This document shows, piece by piece, positions 1 through 11,161 of a stretch of 64,000 nucleotides of DNA; position 1 is the first letter of the stretch, and the number at the start of each line of letters is the position of its first letter. The position numbers were made by a program, and so were the translations under genes. The stretch lies in the NCBI GenBank assembly GCA_029945375.1, contig CM057064.1, forward strand, positions 186,001-250,000, read 5' to 3'. The notes beneath the pieces were generated by a model. That model saw only the letters and a program-made list of their open reading frames with translations, did no database searches and had not been told where the DNA came from. Source of the stretch: Agaricus subrufescens. Its lineage: Eukaryota > Basidiomycota > Agaricomycetes > Agaricales > Agaricaceae.

Positions 1-877
1 GGGCGAGAATTCGGTTGGAAGAGTTTAAAATAGGAAGGTAGCAGGGTGGTGGAGAATAGGACTACACCGACAGCAAAGCAGAGGTAAAGATAGAAAAGAA
101 GGAAGAAAGATACTTATAACCCATAATTTGATGATCAATTCTTTCACACGGCCTTTCTCGTCTTCTTTCGTAATGACGCTGTGGCGCATACAGAATGATA
201 GAGTTCAGTAGGAGGTCAGGTGGAAAACGCTGCCCCAACACGAAGTGTGTTTCGGCCGAACTATGTTTGCTCTCTCAGAAGGCCAATTCGACCTTGGCAG
301 GAGGTGCTTGAGGTAAAACACGCGAGTCAGAAGTTAATTGACCGAGCACGTTGAGAACACTGAAGAAAACTCTCAGCCGACGGTATTTATTGCACGACAT
401 CTAATGTATTTATAATGTTTGAGGAATGTTCTGAGGCGGATCCATAGCTGATATAAGTACATACTTCTTATGCTTGAGAGGGTACTGGGAAGAGAGCGAT
501 AACTATAGATATCCGCAAATGTACTAATACTAGTCGGTGATAGAGCACCATCAGATATACAGCAACAAGTGGAGAGCGGCTGATCCCGGTGCCTCTCCCG
601 ACTTGGAACAGTATCAGTTCATGATTGTCGCTGGAAGACCCACATGGACCACCTTATCACCCTGACTGTCGTATTGCCGAGCAGAAACTGGTTTTCAGGG
701 AAATGAGAAGGAATCGCCACTCAGGGGAAAACCACCAATCCAGGTGCTAATGACTGATCTATATTTTTGTAATGTCGTGATTAACGAGGTCAATTATAGA
801 TGGCAGAGGGACGGAGATTGTTTTTATCATTCGTAGATCCAATGGATTGATATAACTACAGAGTACATTTATACATT
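1..877. other. Flank without recognised gene
   Basis: This AT-leaning stretch lies downstream of the minus-strand carboxypeptidase. No reading frame of convincing length and no tRNA-like or repeat structure was seen. It probably holds the 3' untranslated region of that gene and intergenic DNA. Confidence 0.5.
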
Positions 878-2963
878 TTAAGTCGAAGAAAGCGACTGGT
901 TGCTCATGATTTGATTAAACATCTGCGCCGCCGCCTCTCCCCGAGAGAGAGTGCCAAACTGTCAAGCCCCGTCAGTCCTCCAAAATCATCAAATAGCTAA
1001 TAAAAAGTTTAATCTTACCTGATAAGCAGGAACTTCATGACCAGCTCCAAAGAAGCGGACATAAGAGAATGTTCCGGCATTCTTGTACAAACCAGCAGCT
1101 TGTCCACGAACATTAAACGACGAGAACTGCTGCGCATGGTATGTACTGGTAAATTGAGTTTGGAGTCCGTTCACCATAGCCTCGACTCCATTAAAGTTTA
1201 GGATATAGTCCTGTTAAGAAGGTAATTTTCCATATTAGATAAGATATTTGAAAAACAGAAAAAGGGGAACTGACAGCATCACCATCGTAAATAATTGTTC
1301 GTACCTGAAGAAAGGAACCGAGTGTTAGTTGCAAGAAATCTTATTTGATCATCATCAATGAAACGTACACCAGCGTTTATGACAGTCTCCAGATTTGGGC
1401 GCGAGTTTCGCATCCAATCACCTAGATATACAGTCAAAAAGATTGATAGAGGAGTATTATCAAGGGCTCTTACCCGTCGATGCGAAGTTGTTATATATAG
1501 ACGAGCTGGACTCAGCGTAAGTTGATTCAGCTCCAATTTTTGATGCAACTGAGGAGATGAAACTGGTGAAGCTGGGTGGGTACGGGTCAGGATTCCGTGT
1601 TGGAACGTAGTATACCTGACGTATCACGAAATCAATTTCAATATACTGCGAAAAATTCAAATGTGGGTTGTAACTTACGTCCCAATCTCCTGCCAAAGGT
1701 GAAAGAATGTTGTTATTGCAGAAGGACTGTGCTCTCGAGCAAGCTGAGTTGGTGCCCGTGTTGTAGCAACTGGTAATCTAAAAAGCAGGCGCGTGAGTAC
1801 AAACTTCCAAATCGCCCTCTTCGTGAGTTTTTCTTACCTGCGATTGGCAACCACCTGACTCTGACCACGCAGTGTTGGCACGAGATATAACTGAGGAAGA
1901 AACGAGTGGGTGATATGAGTTGTTGGCTGCGTACGTCAAGTAGCCAGGATATTGGAGTAGAGGATCCTGTTAGTCATCTTTGAATTAAAGTAGAATTGGA
2001 CGTTGATTGTTTTGCGTACGGTAAGACCATCACCAATACCGAGAACCCTAAGGTTTAATCGGAGACCGGAGACTGTACCCTTGGCAATTGCAGCATTTTG
2101 CGCAAGGAAGTGTCTGTGTTCGGATCGGTGTCAATATAGGCCGGACTTAAATTACGTTGAGGTAACTCACGCAGCGAATGTTGGGCCGTAATGACCGCCA
2201 TATCTAACAATAAAATGAGATATATGGAAGCGTGGCGCACGTGTCTAAACCTACGATTCCGTCCAGATAGCCAATGGAGTGTTTGCATACTTAGAGAAGC
2301 GAGAGTCGGAAAGTATGATTTGCATGAGTGTCCATACGTCCGCAGCCGCGACGTCAGATCCGGTAACGGAAGCTGTGTTACCGTGCGAGAACCCTACCGA
2401 CACGGGCTGGTCGATGAAAATTACGTTTGCTCGGTTGTTCCATGCGAACGGGTTAAGGGAGACAGATCTACTGTCGTTGCTGATTCGGCATGGTCCAAGT
2501 TCTTGGAAAAGGCCTATCATACTTGAACTTCCGGGCTGGCAAAAAGGGGAAAAGGCGTTAGGAAATATTGCTTTGTCAAAACGGATGACTTACACCTCCG
2601 TTGAACCATAAGGCAAGCGGATCATTATCCGGATCATTACGAGACTCGAAGAACCAGAAGAACAGACTCTTGTCTGAGGCGATGTCGCCATACCCTGATA
2701 CTTGACCGACTCCTGGAGTCGTTTCTATCAGACTGGTAAGCAAGTGATCAAACGTTTTATTTCGAGGGTGACATACCACAAACACCGGAATTTTCAACAA
2801 ATCGAAGCTTTCCGGGTGTTACGGCCGAGGTGTTAACAGCCTCTTGCACGAAGTCGTTGTGGAATGTGGTGGGTACGCCGCCGATCACACCGTCGACAAC
2901 GGGGACTTGCCTCCCGAGAGCGAGGGAGATTGAAGATATGAGTGAAAGCCAGACTAACCTCAT
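878..2963 (-). CDS. Serine carboxypeptidase (peptidase S10), intron-rich
   Basis: This is a secreted or vacuolar exopeptidase that removes C-terminal residues. The ATG at 2963 opens a hydrophobic signal peptide ([17 protein letters not shown]). Spliced exons then give [12 protein letters not shown], the [13 protein letters not shown] oxyanion region, [14 protein letters not shown], the nucleophile motif ESYGGHYGP (split by an intron near 2250), [19 protein letters not shown], the catalytic-Asp region YDGDAD, and the catalytic-His motif [10 protein letters not shown]. The last exon reads [16 protein letters not shown] and stops at 878. All three catalytic residues are present, so it looks functional. 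The family PGCSS motif reads PGSSS here, losing a cysteine. One intron (about 1632-1694) is stop-free and in frame. At least eight introns are needed. Confidence 0.9.
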
Positions 2964-3509
2964 TTTTGGAGGATGGTTGGCCGTTGCTTCAGCGACAGGC
3001 TTTTATATACTATGCACGGCATCGCTTGACAATCAAGATGATCAGGGTTATTTTAACGAAACGCTGTTCGGGTGCGCTCAGTGGGAAGGTTCCCATACAT
3101 CCATGTGGTGTGTTCTTTGGTTTGAGGCTGTGGGCATCGTGTATGGCGCTGGAAAGATATGTGGGGCTAAAAGTAGTAGTAAGAACAACAGCACAAGTTA
3201 GGAAGCAGCGACTGCTCATGCGGCAGGTGTTGTGATCAAGAAAACAACACGACATAGAAGCAACAGTGTGTCATGATAACGGAGATAGCTATCATGTGCT
3301 CGCGATATGGCAGGAAATAACTTGTCCCATGAGCTCCACCATGCGGTCCTGCAGCATCGCGCCAGCTGCAGATCCGCATATGATATTTGTCTGTATTTGG
3401 ATCTCATGCCGTTGCCGACACATACAAACAGGTCTCCCGCCGTTCTGCGCATCACTTGATGGCTCGGCCATGAAGTCTCCCATTTGCTTACGCTCAGTTG
3501 TAGTCCTAC

Positions 3510-4312
3510 ATGCCCCACAAGAAGGCCAAGCGCTCCCTGCGTCAGGAGCAGCAGTAGGCGGCCGTCTCTTTATCCACGATGAATGATTGATTATCTGACA
3601 TTGGTCCTGGACAGAGGCTCGAATCTCGCGCCGTCAAAAAATTCCATCAGCCACGAGGCAATTCCGAAGTCTGCCTCACGGGTTTTGGATGCTCTACAAA
3701 TCCGAGATAGCTATAAAAAGAAGCGGAAATTGGATGAAGAAGGAAGCGACAGAACAGAAAAACGTCGAAAGACAGAGCTCAAGATCAAACCCGGAGAGCC
3801 GATCCAGCACTTTTATAAGCAAGTTCCGGTCTTCGTCAGCAGCTTCCTAATGCGCTCATCCCTCGCTTTCTTATGACAGGAGAGTTGAAGATGATATGCG
3901 TCCTGTGGTCAGGTCTGCTGTCCGATCGTCCAAAGCTGTGGAAAGAAAGGCGCGCAAAAACCGGCCTGAAGCTCAAATAAAGGAGAGGACAAGTACGGAA
4001 GAATCCCGCGAGCTTACGCCGCCGTTGCACGTTGAGCCTCGAATGAAGGCTCTAAAAAAAGACGGGGATATCAAACAGCACAAGGATTTCGAGAAGTTCT
4101 CCCCATCTGCTCCTCGAAGACTTAATGATATCGCTCATGCTCCTCCCGAAATCAAAAAAGTTCCACGAGGTGCAAGTCGCCCTGGGCTAGGTGGAAAGCG
4201 GGAGGATGTCTTGTCAATGGCGCAGAAATCTATGATGGAACTAGAACGGGAGAAGGCTATTAATCGTTATCGAATGCTCAAAGCTTCACGTTTAACATCT
4301 TCGGGAGGGTGA
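3510..4312 (+). CDS. CCDC137-like basic nuclear protein
   Basis: Three exons (3510-3553, 3615-3818, 3880-4312) splice into one frame of 227 codons including the stop. The start MPHKKAKRSLR is a basic, nuclear-signal-like N-terminus. It continues SASRVLDALQIRDSYKKKRK, then KPGEPIQHFYK joined to RVEDDMRP, and ends with SAPRRLNDIAHAPPEIKK and MAQKSMMELEREKAINRYRMLK. These blocks match my memory of the CCDC137 family, whose fungal function is not established. The second intron (3819-3879) uses a GC-AG pair with the donor GCAAGT; only this choice joins HFYK to RVEDD without a frame break. It lies head to head with the carboxypeptidase, 546 bp between start codons. Confidence 0.75.
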
Positions 4313-5695
4313 ATAGCTTAGGCTTGAGTAGCCTCGGCGATACGTATGTCATCTTTCAGACCTTAGTCTTGCAAATGTCTAACCTATACTCTTCAGTCTC
4401 TCAATATCTATTTCCTTGTTCCGAATTCAGGTGCCTGACCCACTAATGTATGCTGTCATTTGATGATCAAGTCCCTGTTCGCTTGTCGTTAAAGCACTGC
4501 AAATCTGTCAGCCGTTCCTTTGGGATACCCCTTTCCTCTCCTTGGATTCCACAGGTCTCCTCAACCCACATATATCACACGCACATATCGAAAATTCCGG
4601 ATAATCACCCCGTTTTTTGGTCAAAGTCCAAGTAAAGACCGTTTCCCAGCGACCTTCATCATGCGATAGGCTGTACTATCCCACTCTATCCCACACCAGC
4701 TCAGTTGAGCAGCTATGGTATTTTGTAGCAAGCAAGAGCATTTCCTAGTAGACTAGTGGACTTTGTGGAGCTCCCAATCAATCTTCCCCAGTGTTACATC
4801 TAAATTTGAGCCAGATTTGAGCCAACATCTGTCCCGCACTTGCCAACACCCGCCCTTTTTACGTTTTGATGAAGAGTGATGACAAGTGTCCCCAAACATC
4901 GCCCATCAACTCTCTCATGATGACGAAGAGTAGACCCGTAAACGGGTTAAGCAGGCGCCCCTTATGGTAGGAGGTGAACTCAATCTTCCCAAGGGTCGGC
5001 TGACAGATAGGCATTTCACCTAGGCATCATCACTATAAATAACACTAAATGGAGAACACTGCTGCCAATGTCATGGCCACAAAGACACAGGTCCCGCTCT
5101 TTTCGAATTGTTTTGCTGTTTTTTTATTCTTATTTTGGATCAATCAGGACTTTGCTTTGGATGCTGCGCAGTAGAGGGACGACAATCGTGGGCGCGTTTG
5201 TCCAAGGATCCAAGGACTCTGTACCGAGTGTGCTGATGATGCAATATTTCGCATCTGGAAGTCAGTGAAGCTCATAGAATACCCAGGGCGGACCATAATC
5301 GAGACGTGGCGTTTTCCAGAAAATACATCGCGGTCCCGCGGACTGTAACCTATTTGCGTCAGAAAACAATCACCATGTCACCGCCATCAGGTTGTTAGGA
5401 TTGATCGAATACTAAACCCCTGATTTAGGCTAACTTGGACACTGTTGGTGTTAGATCTTGACTTTACAATGGTACAGATGTTGATGGCACAGCGAATGTC
5501 GCGTCGGTATGCCCAAACACATCCGGTTAAGTCCGGTGTAGCTTTAAATGTGAATTATGTTGACCATGTATCGAGATCTATAGGTGTCAATGGTATAAGA
5601 CGTCGACTACAATTGTTGTGCCAGGGTGAATCCCCCCCCGTCACCAGTTCCAACTATCTTGTTCAGTCGATTCTGAACGGCCCCCAGTAATCCTC
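4313..5695. other. Intergenic, no gene seen
   Basis: The stretch has only short unconvincing frames. It should contain the 3' end of the CCDC137-like transcript and the promoter of the MFS permease. No repeat or RNA gene was recognised. Confidence 0.5.
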
Positions 5696-7542
5696 ATGGC
5701 AGACCAGGAGAAAAGTGTTTCTGTTGCGAGCTCAACTGAATGCCTCTCGACGACTACAAAGCCTACACTCACTCCTTCTGATTCCGTGGTATCGAGTGAG
5801 TCAGGGAATTGGTCGAATGACGAAGAACAACCCGGTCTCAGGGGACACCTCACGGTCTTTGGTGCCTTCCTGGCATTACTGGTCACATTTGGACAAATGA
5901 ATTCGTTCGGTACATTCCAGACCTGGTACTCGAATCACCAATTGAGCCAGAAGTCGCAGTCGACTATATCATGGATAGGCTCAATACAACTCCTCGTCTT
6001 CTTCCTCGCGGTAAGAGTCATCCTTCAGGATCCTTTTATCCATAGGCTGATTAAACTTCTAGGGTGCGCCTGTTGGCCGGTTTTTTGATGAGTATGGACC
6101 AACGATGCTCCTGACGATGGGCAGCTTTGTGGTCACATTGAGCCTTGTCCTTACGAGTATATCAACTGCGTATTGGCATTATATTCTTTCGCAAGGAATT
6201 CTATTTGGACTTGGTGTTGCTTTCATGTGAGTCCGCGGATGTTGTATTATCTAAAGGTCTTTCGGAGTGACAGATTGATCCTATTTTATTAGGTTCTATC
6301 CACCCCTTGCTAGTGTCACCACCTACTTTTCCAAATACCGTGCGACTGCGTTGGGGATTGCTGCTGCTGGTTCAGGCGTAGGTATGCAAATTCACCGTTA
6401 TTGTCGCTCGAGGGGAGTGTCAGAGATAAACGTGTTTTACAGGTGGTGTTATCTATCCGATCATGCTCCAGCATTTGTTTGAGAGAGTTGGCTTTGCGTG
6501 GGGAGCCAGGGTATCAGCCTTGATTAGCGGTGTTGGATGCGTTATAGCGACGCTTACCGTATCGAATAATCGCGGAACGCAGCGAAAGAATTCGAAAGGA
6601 CTGCAGATCAAGAACTCGATGCCGTATATTGACACAACGGCGTTCAAGGATCCTCGGTTCTTGCTATTGACCCTCGGGAGTTGCTTTGTCGCACTTGGTA
6701 CGTACTCTGGCGGCGGGTGCAGTCAAGAGGTTGGTTTAATATTCGATTATAGGACTTTACATTCCGTTCTTTTACGTTCAGGAGGATGCCGAACGTCTCA
6801 ATATATCACCACAACTCGCGTTCTACGTGCTTTCGACTATGAATGCAGGAAGCATTTTCGGCCGAATAGTACCAGCGTATCTCTCCGACACCATCGGACA
6901 CTTCAACCTCCTCGCTCCTGCTGCATTTCTCTCTGGTCTTTCGACATTAACTATTTGGTTCAACGTGAACAACATGGCAGGTTTGATGGCGTTTGCGGCT
7001 ATTTATGGTTTCGTATCTGGAGCGTTCATATCGGTACTCACGCCCGCGGTCGCATCCATCTCGGAAAGGGGACGAGTGGGAACAAGAATGGGGATGCTAT
7101 ACAGCGTCATCTCTGTTCCGTGAGTTTTTCACTTCTTTTTCTATACTTCTCCTAGCGCCACCATCGGGTCTAGTTGTAGCAATAATAACTCACCCCGCGC
7201 TGCAACACTAACACTACCTTTGTTGTGTGTGGCGCGGGACACGAACTCTATTAAAATAACTTTTGTTTTAGGCCTTCTAGCCTAACGACGGCTGTTAATC
7301 AGTCTCCCATGCCACCTTCCCTTGTTCTCCCTTCTCTCATATCCGCTCAGGCATGAATTACTGACTCCTCTGACTATAGGTCACTCGTAGGGAACCCGGT
7401 TGGTGGCGCCCTTCTCGCTTATAATAGCCCCCATCCATTTCACAATCCGACCATCTTCTCTGGGTGCACCGTCATTGCCGGTTCCTTTGTGATCTGGGGT
7501 GCAAGATTAGTCATCGAGAAACGATTTCTTGCGAAAGTTTAA
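5696..7542 (+). CDS. MFS permease, monocarboxylate-transporter-like
   Basis: Six exons (5696-6010, 6063-6226, 6293-6381, 6443-6697, 6753-7119, 7380-7542) join in frame to 450 residues, normal for the fungal MCT/SLC16-like group. An acidic Ser/Thr-rich cytosolic N-terminus (about 50 residues) precedes a first membrane span with GQMNSFGTFQTWY. The loop GAPVGRFFDEYGP resembles the MFS motif between helices 2 and 3. IAAAGSGVGGVIYPIM lies in helix 5, and NAGSIFGRIVPAYLSD follows the central loop. The substrate is unknown; related proteins carry monocarboxylates or siderophore-like solutes across the plasma membrane. The last intron (7120-7379, 260 nt) is several times longer than the others. Confidence 0.87.
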
Positions 7543-8741
7543 TCGACCTGAGAAGAATGATGCACCACTGCGAATGATGCTGATGATGACGACGAGTACG
7601 ACGGCTTGGATCGGTCGACTGGTTTATGCTCTCGGGGTCCACCAATAATACAGCGCACGATCTTGAAGAGGGTCTGCTCACTCGATTACCCTGGCCTTTT
7701 CATTTTTGCACTGCCAGTCTGCCGATTTTACTCTCTTTTTCTCTCTGTCTCTCTTTTTTTGGCTACTTTGATGGCTATGTTGAAGTGCTACCTTGGTAGC
7801 AGCGCAAGACTAACGCGTATGGACGATAACGAAAACAGTAGACAGGGATGGTTTTTTTGGTCTGAAATAATCCATGTATTTTTTTTTTTGTAGAACATTA
7901 TTCGAAACGGAAGGGGGGGGAGGCTGCAATTGTTATTTATTCGTTTCTCTTTCTTTTCTTTTTATAGTACTGTCGTTACCTTGGGCCTGGCGTAGAAACT
8001 TATAGAGCTGCATGTATGTTACGATGTTGAGTGTAAATTTGTACCAGTAGCATGGAGATACCACAATCATTTAATTGTTCGGATGAGGAAGATGGGAGAT
8101 GTTTCAATTTCTTTAACGGGCAAGATTTTCCACTACATATGGGCGTTAGCGTCGCAGTAAAGCAGAACATTAATGTGATGTTGTCGCATTGTTGAAACCT
8201 ACTGGAGTCGCGAAGTCGGAAGTCACTTGTGACTTTGAGACAGAATTGAGATATGTCAAAAAAAGTCATTCGAAAACTTTATTCAACTAGTGATTTTTTT
8301 TTTTTTTTACCATATTTAAATACAAGTCTCGGGAGGCCGTTTTGGGTTCACACTAGACATCCGATTGTTTCACCACCGATTTGTTGATATTTTCTTTGTC
8401 TCTGCTGCTCAAGTCTCTCTGCCTATGTCCCTATACACATACAAATCAAATAATCTGTCTTTGAGGCTTTTTTTTTTATATATCTTGTGTGAGTATTGTT
8501 TTTTTTTTTTTGAGTGCTTCTAGTCTACGATGTGTACTACATGTCACCCCAGCGGTGGCAACGACTAGCCCAAAAAAAAAAAAACCCCCGCGCTCCCATC
8601 TCAATTCCGACCAGAGTGTGACAAACAAAAAACTGTCAAAATCCTTGATTTCCCCAAAAAAAAAAAAGGATACAAGCAGTGGGTATGTGTATTAGAATTA
8701 CAAAGTCCTCTTTTTTCTTCTTTTGAATACCAGATCCGTTC
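7543..8741. other. Intergenic with homopolymer tracts
   Basis: The region holds the convergent 3' ends of the MFS gene and the F-box gene. It is rich in poly-T and poly-A runs (around 7880, 8290, 8500, 8570 and 8655) and has no supported coding sequence. Confidence 0.55.
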
Positions 8742-10208
8742 TCAACACGTATACCATAACCGACTATGACCGGCCCATTGACCCGTCTCGACACGATAAT
8801 GCCATTCGCCACTCCAAGCAGCATTATCAATACGACAAAGCGAGGATGATGATGGTGTGGTAGCGGTGGTGGTTACGTCACGAAGGTCGACAGTGTCTTC
8901 ATCATTATCACCATTTGTTTCTCTACCACCAACACCACTACCGCCGGTGTTGGAGTTGGTTGTGAGTTGAAAAGGTAATCCGTCATTGATGAATGCCCAT
9001 CTCATTCTTACTTTACCGAACCAGAATACGATGGTGCGGAGAGTGGGACAGTAAGTTTTGAGTTCGGATATTAGGGCTTTTTGGGATACGGGAGTGGGGA
9101 GGTGGAATTGCGGGGAGGCAGAAGAAGATGAAGGGGGTGTTGTGGAATCGGAAGATGCTGATGTAGGTGGGATACCTGGTCCTATAGTTGTAGTGCTGTT
9201 ATTGTTGGATAGAGAAGAAGTGTATGTCGGGTCCCAAGAGTCGAGAGATAACTCGATAGAAGATAATCTAGGAAATTCGATGAGACAGGCTAGGAATTGT
9301 GATTTGGTGAATGCTTGTGAGGGGTATGGCGCTGGTAGATGTAAATGCGAAAGATGGGATAATGTCGAGTTTGTTAGTTTGGCGATGTGTTGGAGTAGTG
9401 TTGTGGTGGATAGACGATGTGGGAGGTGTAGTAAACTTAGACCATGGAGATGAGAGCCTGGTGTGATGATGTTGGAGAGGGTGTTGGAGAGTTGAGATGG
9501 GGAGAAGTTGTTGTTGGGTGGGGAATCGAAGGAGAGTTGGAGGTGGGTGAGTTTGGGTAGGGATTTGGGTTGGATGTGGGGGGAGAGGGAGATTGAGATG
9601 TCGAGGGTTTCGACGTGGGGTAAAACTAGTTGTTCAGACTTGGCCAGTCCTACATCGTTGTTACCACCCTCCTCTTGGTTCTGGTTCTCGGTGGGAGGGG
9701 TGTTGTATATACGCACAGCGCGTAGGCGGCCGCCGAGCTGAGCTTGGGCATTTAGGAACCGGATGAGATGGTCGTCAAAGGATAAGTGCAGCTTGACCTC
9801 TTCTAATGCGAATGGGTAGGAGTGATCGAGAATTTGGGTCCAGTATGGAAGTCTGGGGCTGGTCATCTCGATCAGAACGAGCGTCTGCAGTCTTTCCATC
9901 AGGCTCAACGCCAATTGGACATTATCCCAGAACACTTGTTGAGTGACTTGCACAGATGATCTGTAGAAAAAGTCGTGGAGGTTGATGCCGAATGTGCGGA
10001 CGTGGAGGGCGAGTTTGGAGTTGAGTTTGGTAAGGGTTTGGGTGAAGAGGTGGATGCGGCGGACATCGGTGAAGATGGAATGGGAGTAGAGGATGGGTTC
10101 TGTGGCGGAGTGAAAGGATTTGTCGGTGAGGAGGAGGGCGAGGAGGTCGTGTCTCCTGTGGATGGGGATATGGGAGACGATTCTTTCGCAGACATGGAGA
10201 GGAAACAT
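8742..10208 (-). CDS. F-box-like protein with leucine-rich region
   Basis: A single-exon frame of 488 residues. The N-terminus (FPLHVCERIVSHIPIHRRHD, LLALLLTDKSFHSATEPILY) has the spacing of a divergent fungal F-box, which would bind Skp1 in an SCF ubiquitin ligase. Residues about 60-330 are leucine-rich with irregular repeats (VETLDISISL, LTHLQLSFDS, LSHLHLPAP), a likely substrate-recognition solenoid. A Ser/Thr/Asn-rich low-complexity tract lies at about 345-385, and a Trp-rich tail ends in SRLWYTC. It begins only 45 bp after the stop of EB1 on the same strand. The F-box call is by pattern only and the substrate is unknown. Confidence 0.7.
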   Translation of the reverse strand: MFPLHVCERIVSHIPIHRRHDLLALLLTDKSFHSATEPILYSHSIFTDVRRIHLFTQTLTKLNSKLALHVRTFGINLHDFFYRSSVQVTQQVFWDNVQLALSLMERLQTLVLIEMTSPRLPYWTQILDHSYPFALEEVKLHLSFDDHLIRFLNAQAQLGGRLRAVRIYNTPPTENQNQEEGGNNDVGLAKSEQLVLPHVETLDISISLSPHIQPKSLPKLTHLQLSFDSPPNNNFSPSQLSNTLSNIITPGSHLHGLSLLHLPHRLSTTTLLQHIAKLTNSTLSHLSHLHLPAPYPSQAFTKSQFLACLIEFPRLSSIELSLDSWDPTYTSSLSNNNSTTTIGPGIPPTSASSDSTTPPSSSSASPQFHLPTPVSQKALISELKTYCPTLRTIVFWFGKVRMRWAFINDGLPFQLTTNSNTGGSGVGGRETNGDNDEDTVDLRDVTTTATTPSSSSLCRIDNAAWSGEWHYRVETGQWAGHSRLWYTC

Positions 10209-10253
10209 GGTGATGGTAGGAGAACAAAATGTATTATAAGGGTATGTAATATC

Positions 10254-11090
10254 TCAGAAAGTCTCTTCCTCGTCGACGGCAGCGTTCTCGGGCACCTCGA
10301 AGCCATCCTGGGGTGCTCGATGAGCATGGATATGGTGGGTTAGGGGACCACGCACCTCGGTTGAATACAGGATCTTTTGGATCTCGCGTAGTGTCGTGTC
10401 ATCCTTGTTCTCTCCCTCGAGCACCTCGAGCTGCGCCTGCACGAGGATCTCGATGTTGCGGAGCTGCAGAGCTGGCGGTTGAGAAGGAGAAGAATAGAGA
10501 AACGAGAGGCGCACCTTTTCAAAGTAAAAGTCGCGTTCCTTTTCGAGCCCCTCGAGGTGGGTGCTGAGCTCGCGGACCTGTGTCTTGAGCTGCTGAACAG
10601 CCTCGGGCTGCGCGCTGCCAGATCGGTGGCCGCCAATGGGCGTGCGGCCACCAGCACGGCCACCAGAGACGCCGAGGTCGCCGCCGGCCCTGGTGCTGAG
10701 CGGGGCGACGGTCGCGGGGGGCTCCATGGGCACACCCTTCCTCCTCGCCACAGCATCATACACATGCCCGCCATAGTTGGCATCCCAGAACTTTTTCATC
10801 CACTGCAAAAACTCTAGGTTGTCCTGCATCTTGCATTTCGAGAGGCGGTCGACGAGGATCGGCTTGTCGATTTTCTTGGCCTTGAAGACGTTCTGCATGA
10901 TTTTGTAGTTGGCGAGGAACTCGTACTCGTGTTTGGCGTTCATCTTGACGCGGGACATGGGGACGTCGCCGTAGATGCTGTCGAGGATCTGGCAGTAGGC
11001 GCCGCCGGAGCCGCACTGCTCGATTTTTGTGTAGTTTATCTGGAGGAGGTCGTTGAGCCATGCGAGGAGGTCTGTCCGTGACCCCGACAT
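10254..11090 (-). CDS. mal3: EB1/Bim1/Mal3 microtubule plus-end protein
   Basis: This protein tracks growing microtubule plus ends. The N-terminal calponin-homology domain is clear: RTDLLAWLNDLL, CGSGGAYCQILDSIYG, MSRVKMNAKHEYEFLANYKIMQ and DNLEFLQWMKKFWDANYGG (residues about 5-120). A Gly/Ala/Arg linker follows, then the EB1 dimerisation coiled coil with FYFEK joined to LRNIEILVQAQLE, and an acidic tail EEETF. A 51-nt intron (10514 down to 10464, GTGCGC to CTGCAG) lies between FEK and LRN. It is a multiple of three and stop-free, so the unspliced frame is also open; splicing restores the canonical spacing. It sits 71 bp below the Glo3 stop. Confidence 0.93.
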   Translation of the reverse strand: MSGSRTDLLAWLNDLLQINYTKIEQCGSGGAYCQILDSIYGDVPMSRVKMNAKHEYEFLANYKIMQNVFKAKKIDKPILVDRLSKCKMQDNLEFLQWMKKFWDANYGGHVYDAVARRKGVPMEPPATVAPLSTRAGGDLGVSGGRAGGRTPIGGHRSGSAQPEAVQQLKTQVRELSTHLEGLEKERDFYFEKVRLSFLYSSPSQPPALQLRNIEILVQAQLEVLEGENKDDTTLREIQKILYSTEVRGPLTHHIHAHRAPQDGFEVPENAAVDEEETF

Positions 11091-11161
11091 GGTGGTGGTA
11101 GCAGCTGGTTTTTTGTTTATTTAAAAATTACGACATGTATTATGAGCCGCAGACCCTAACC

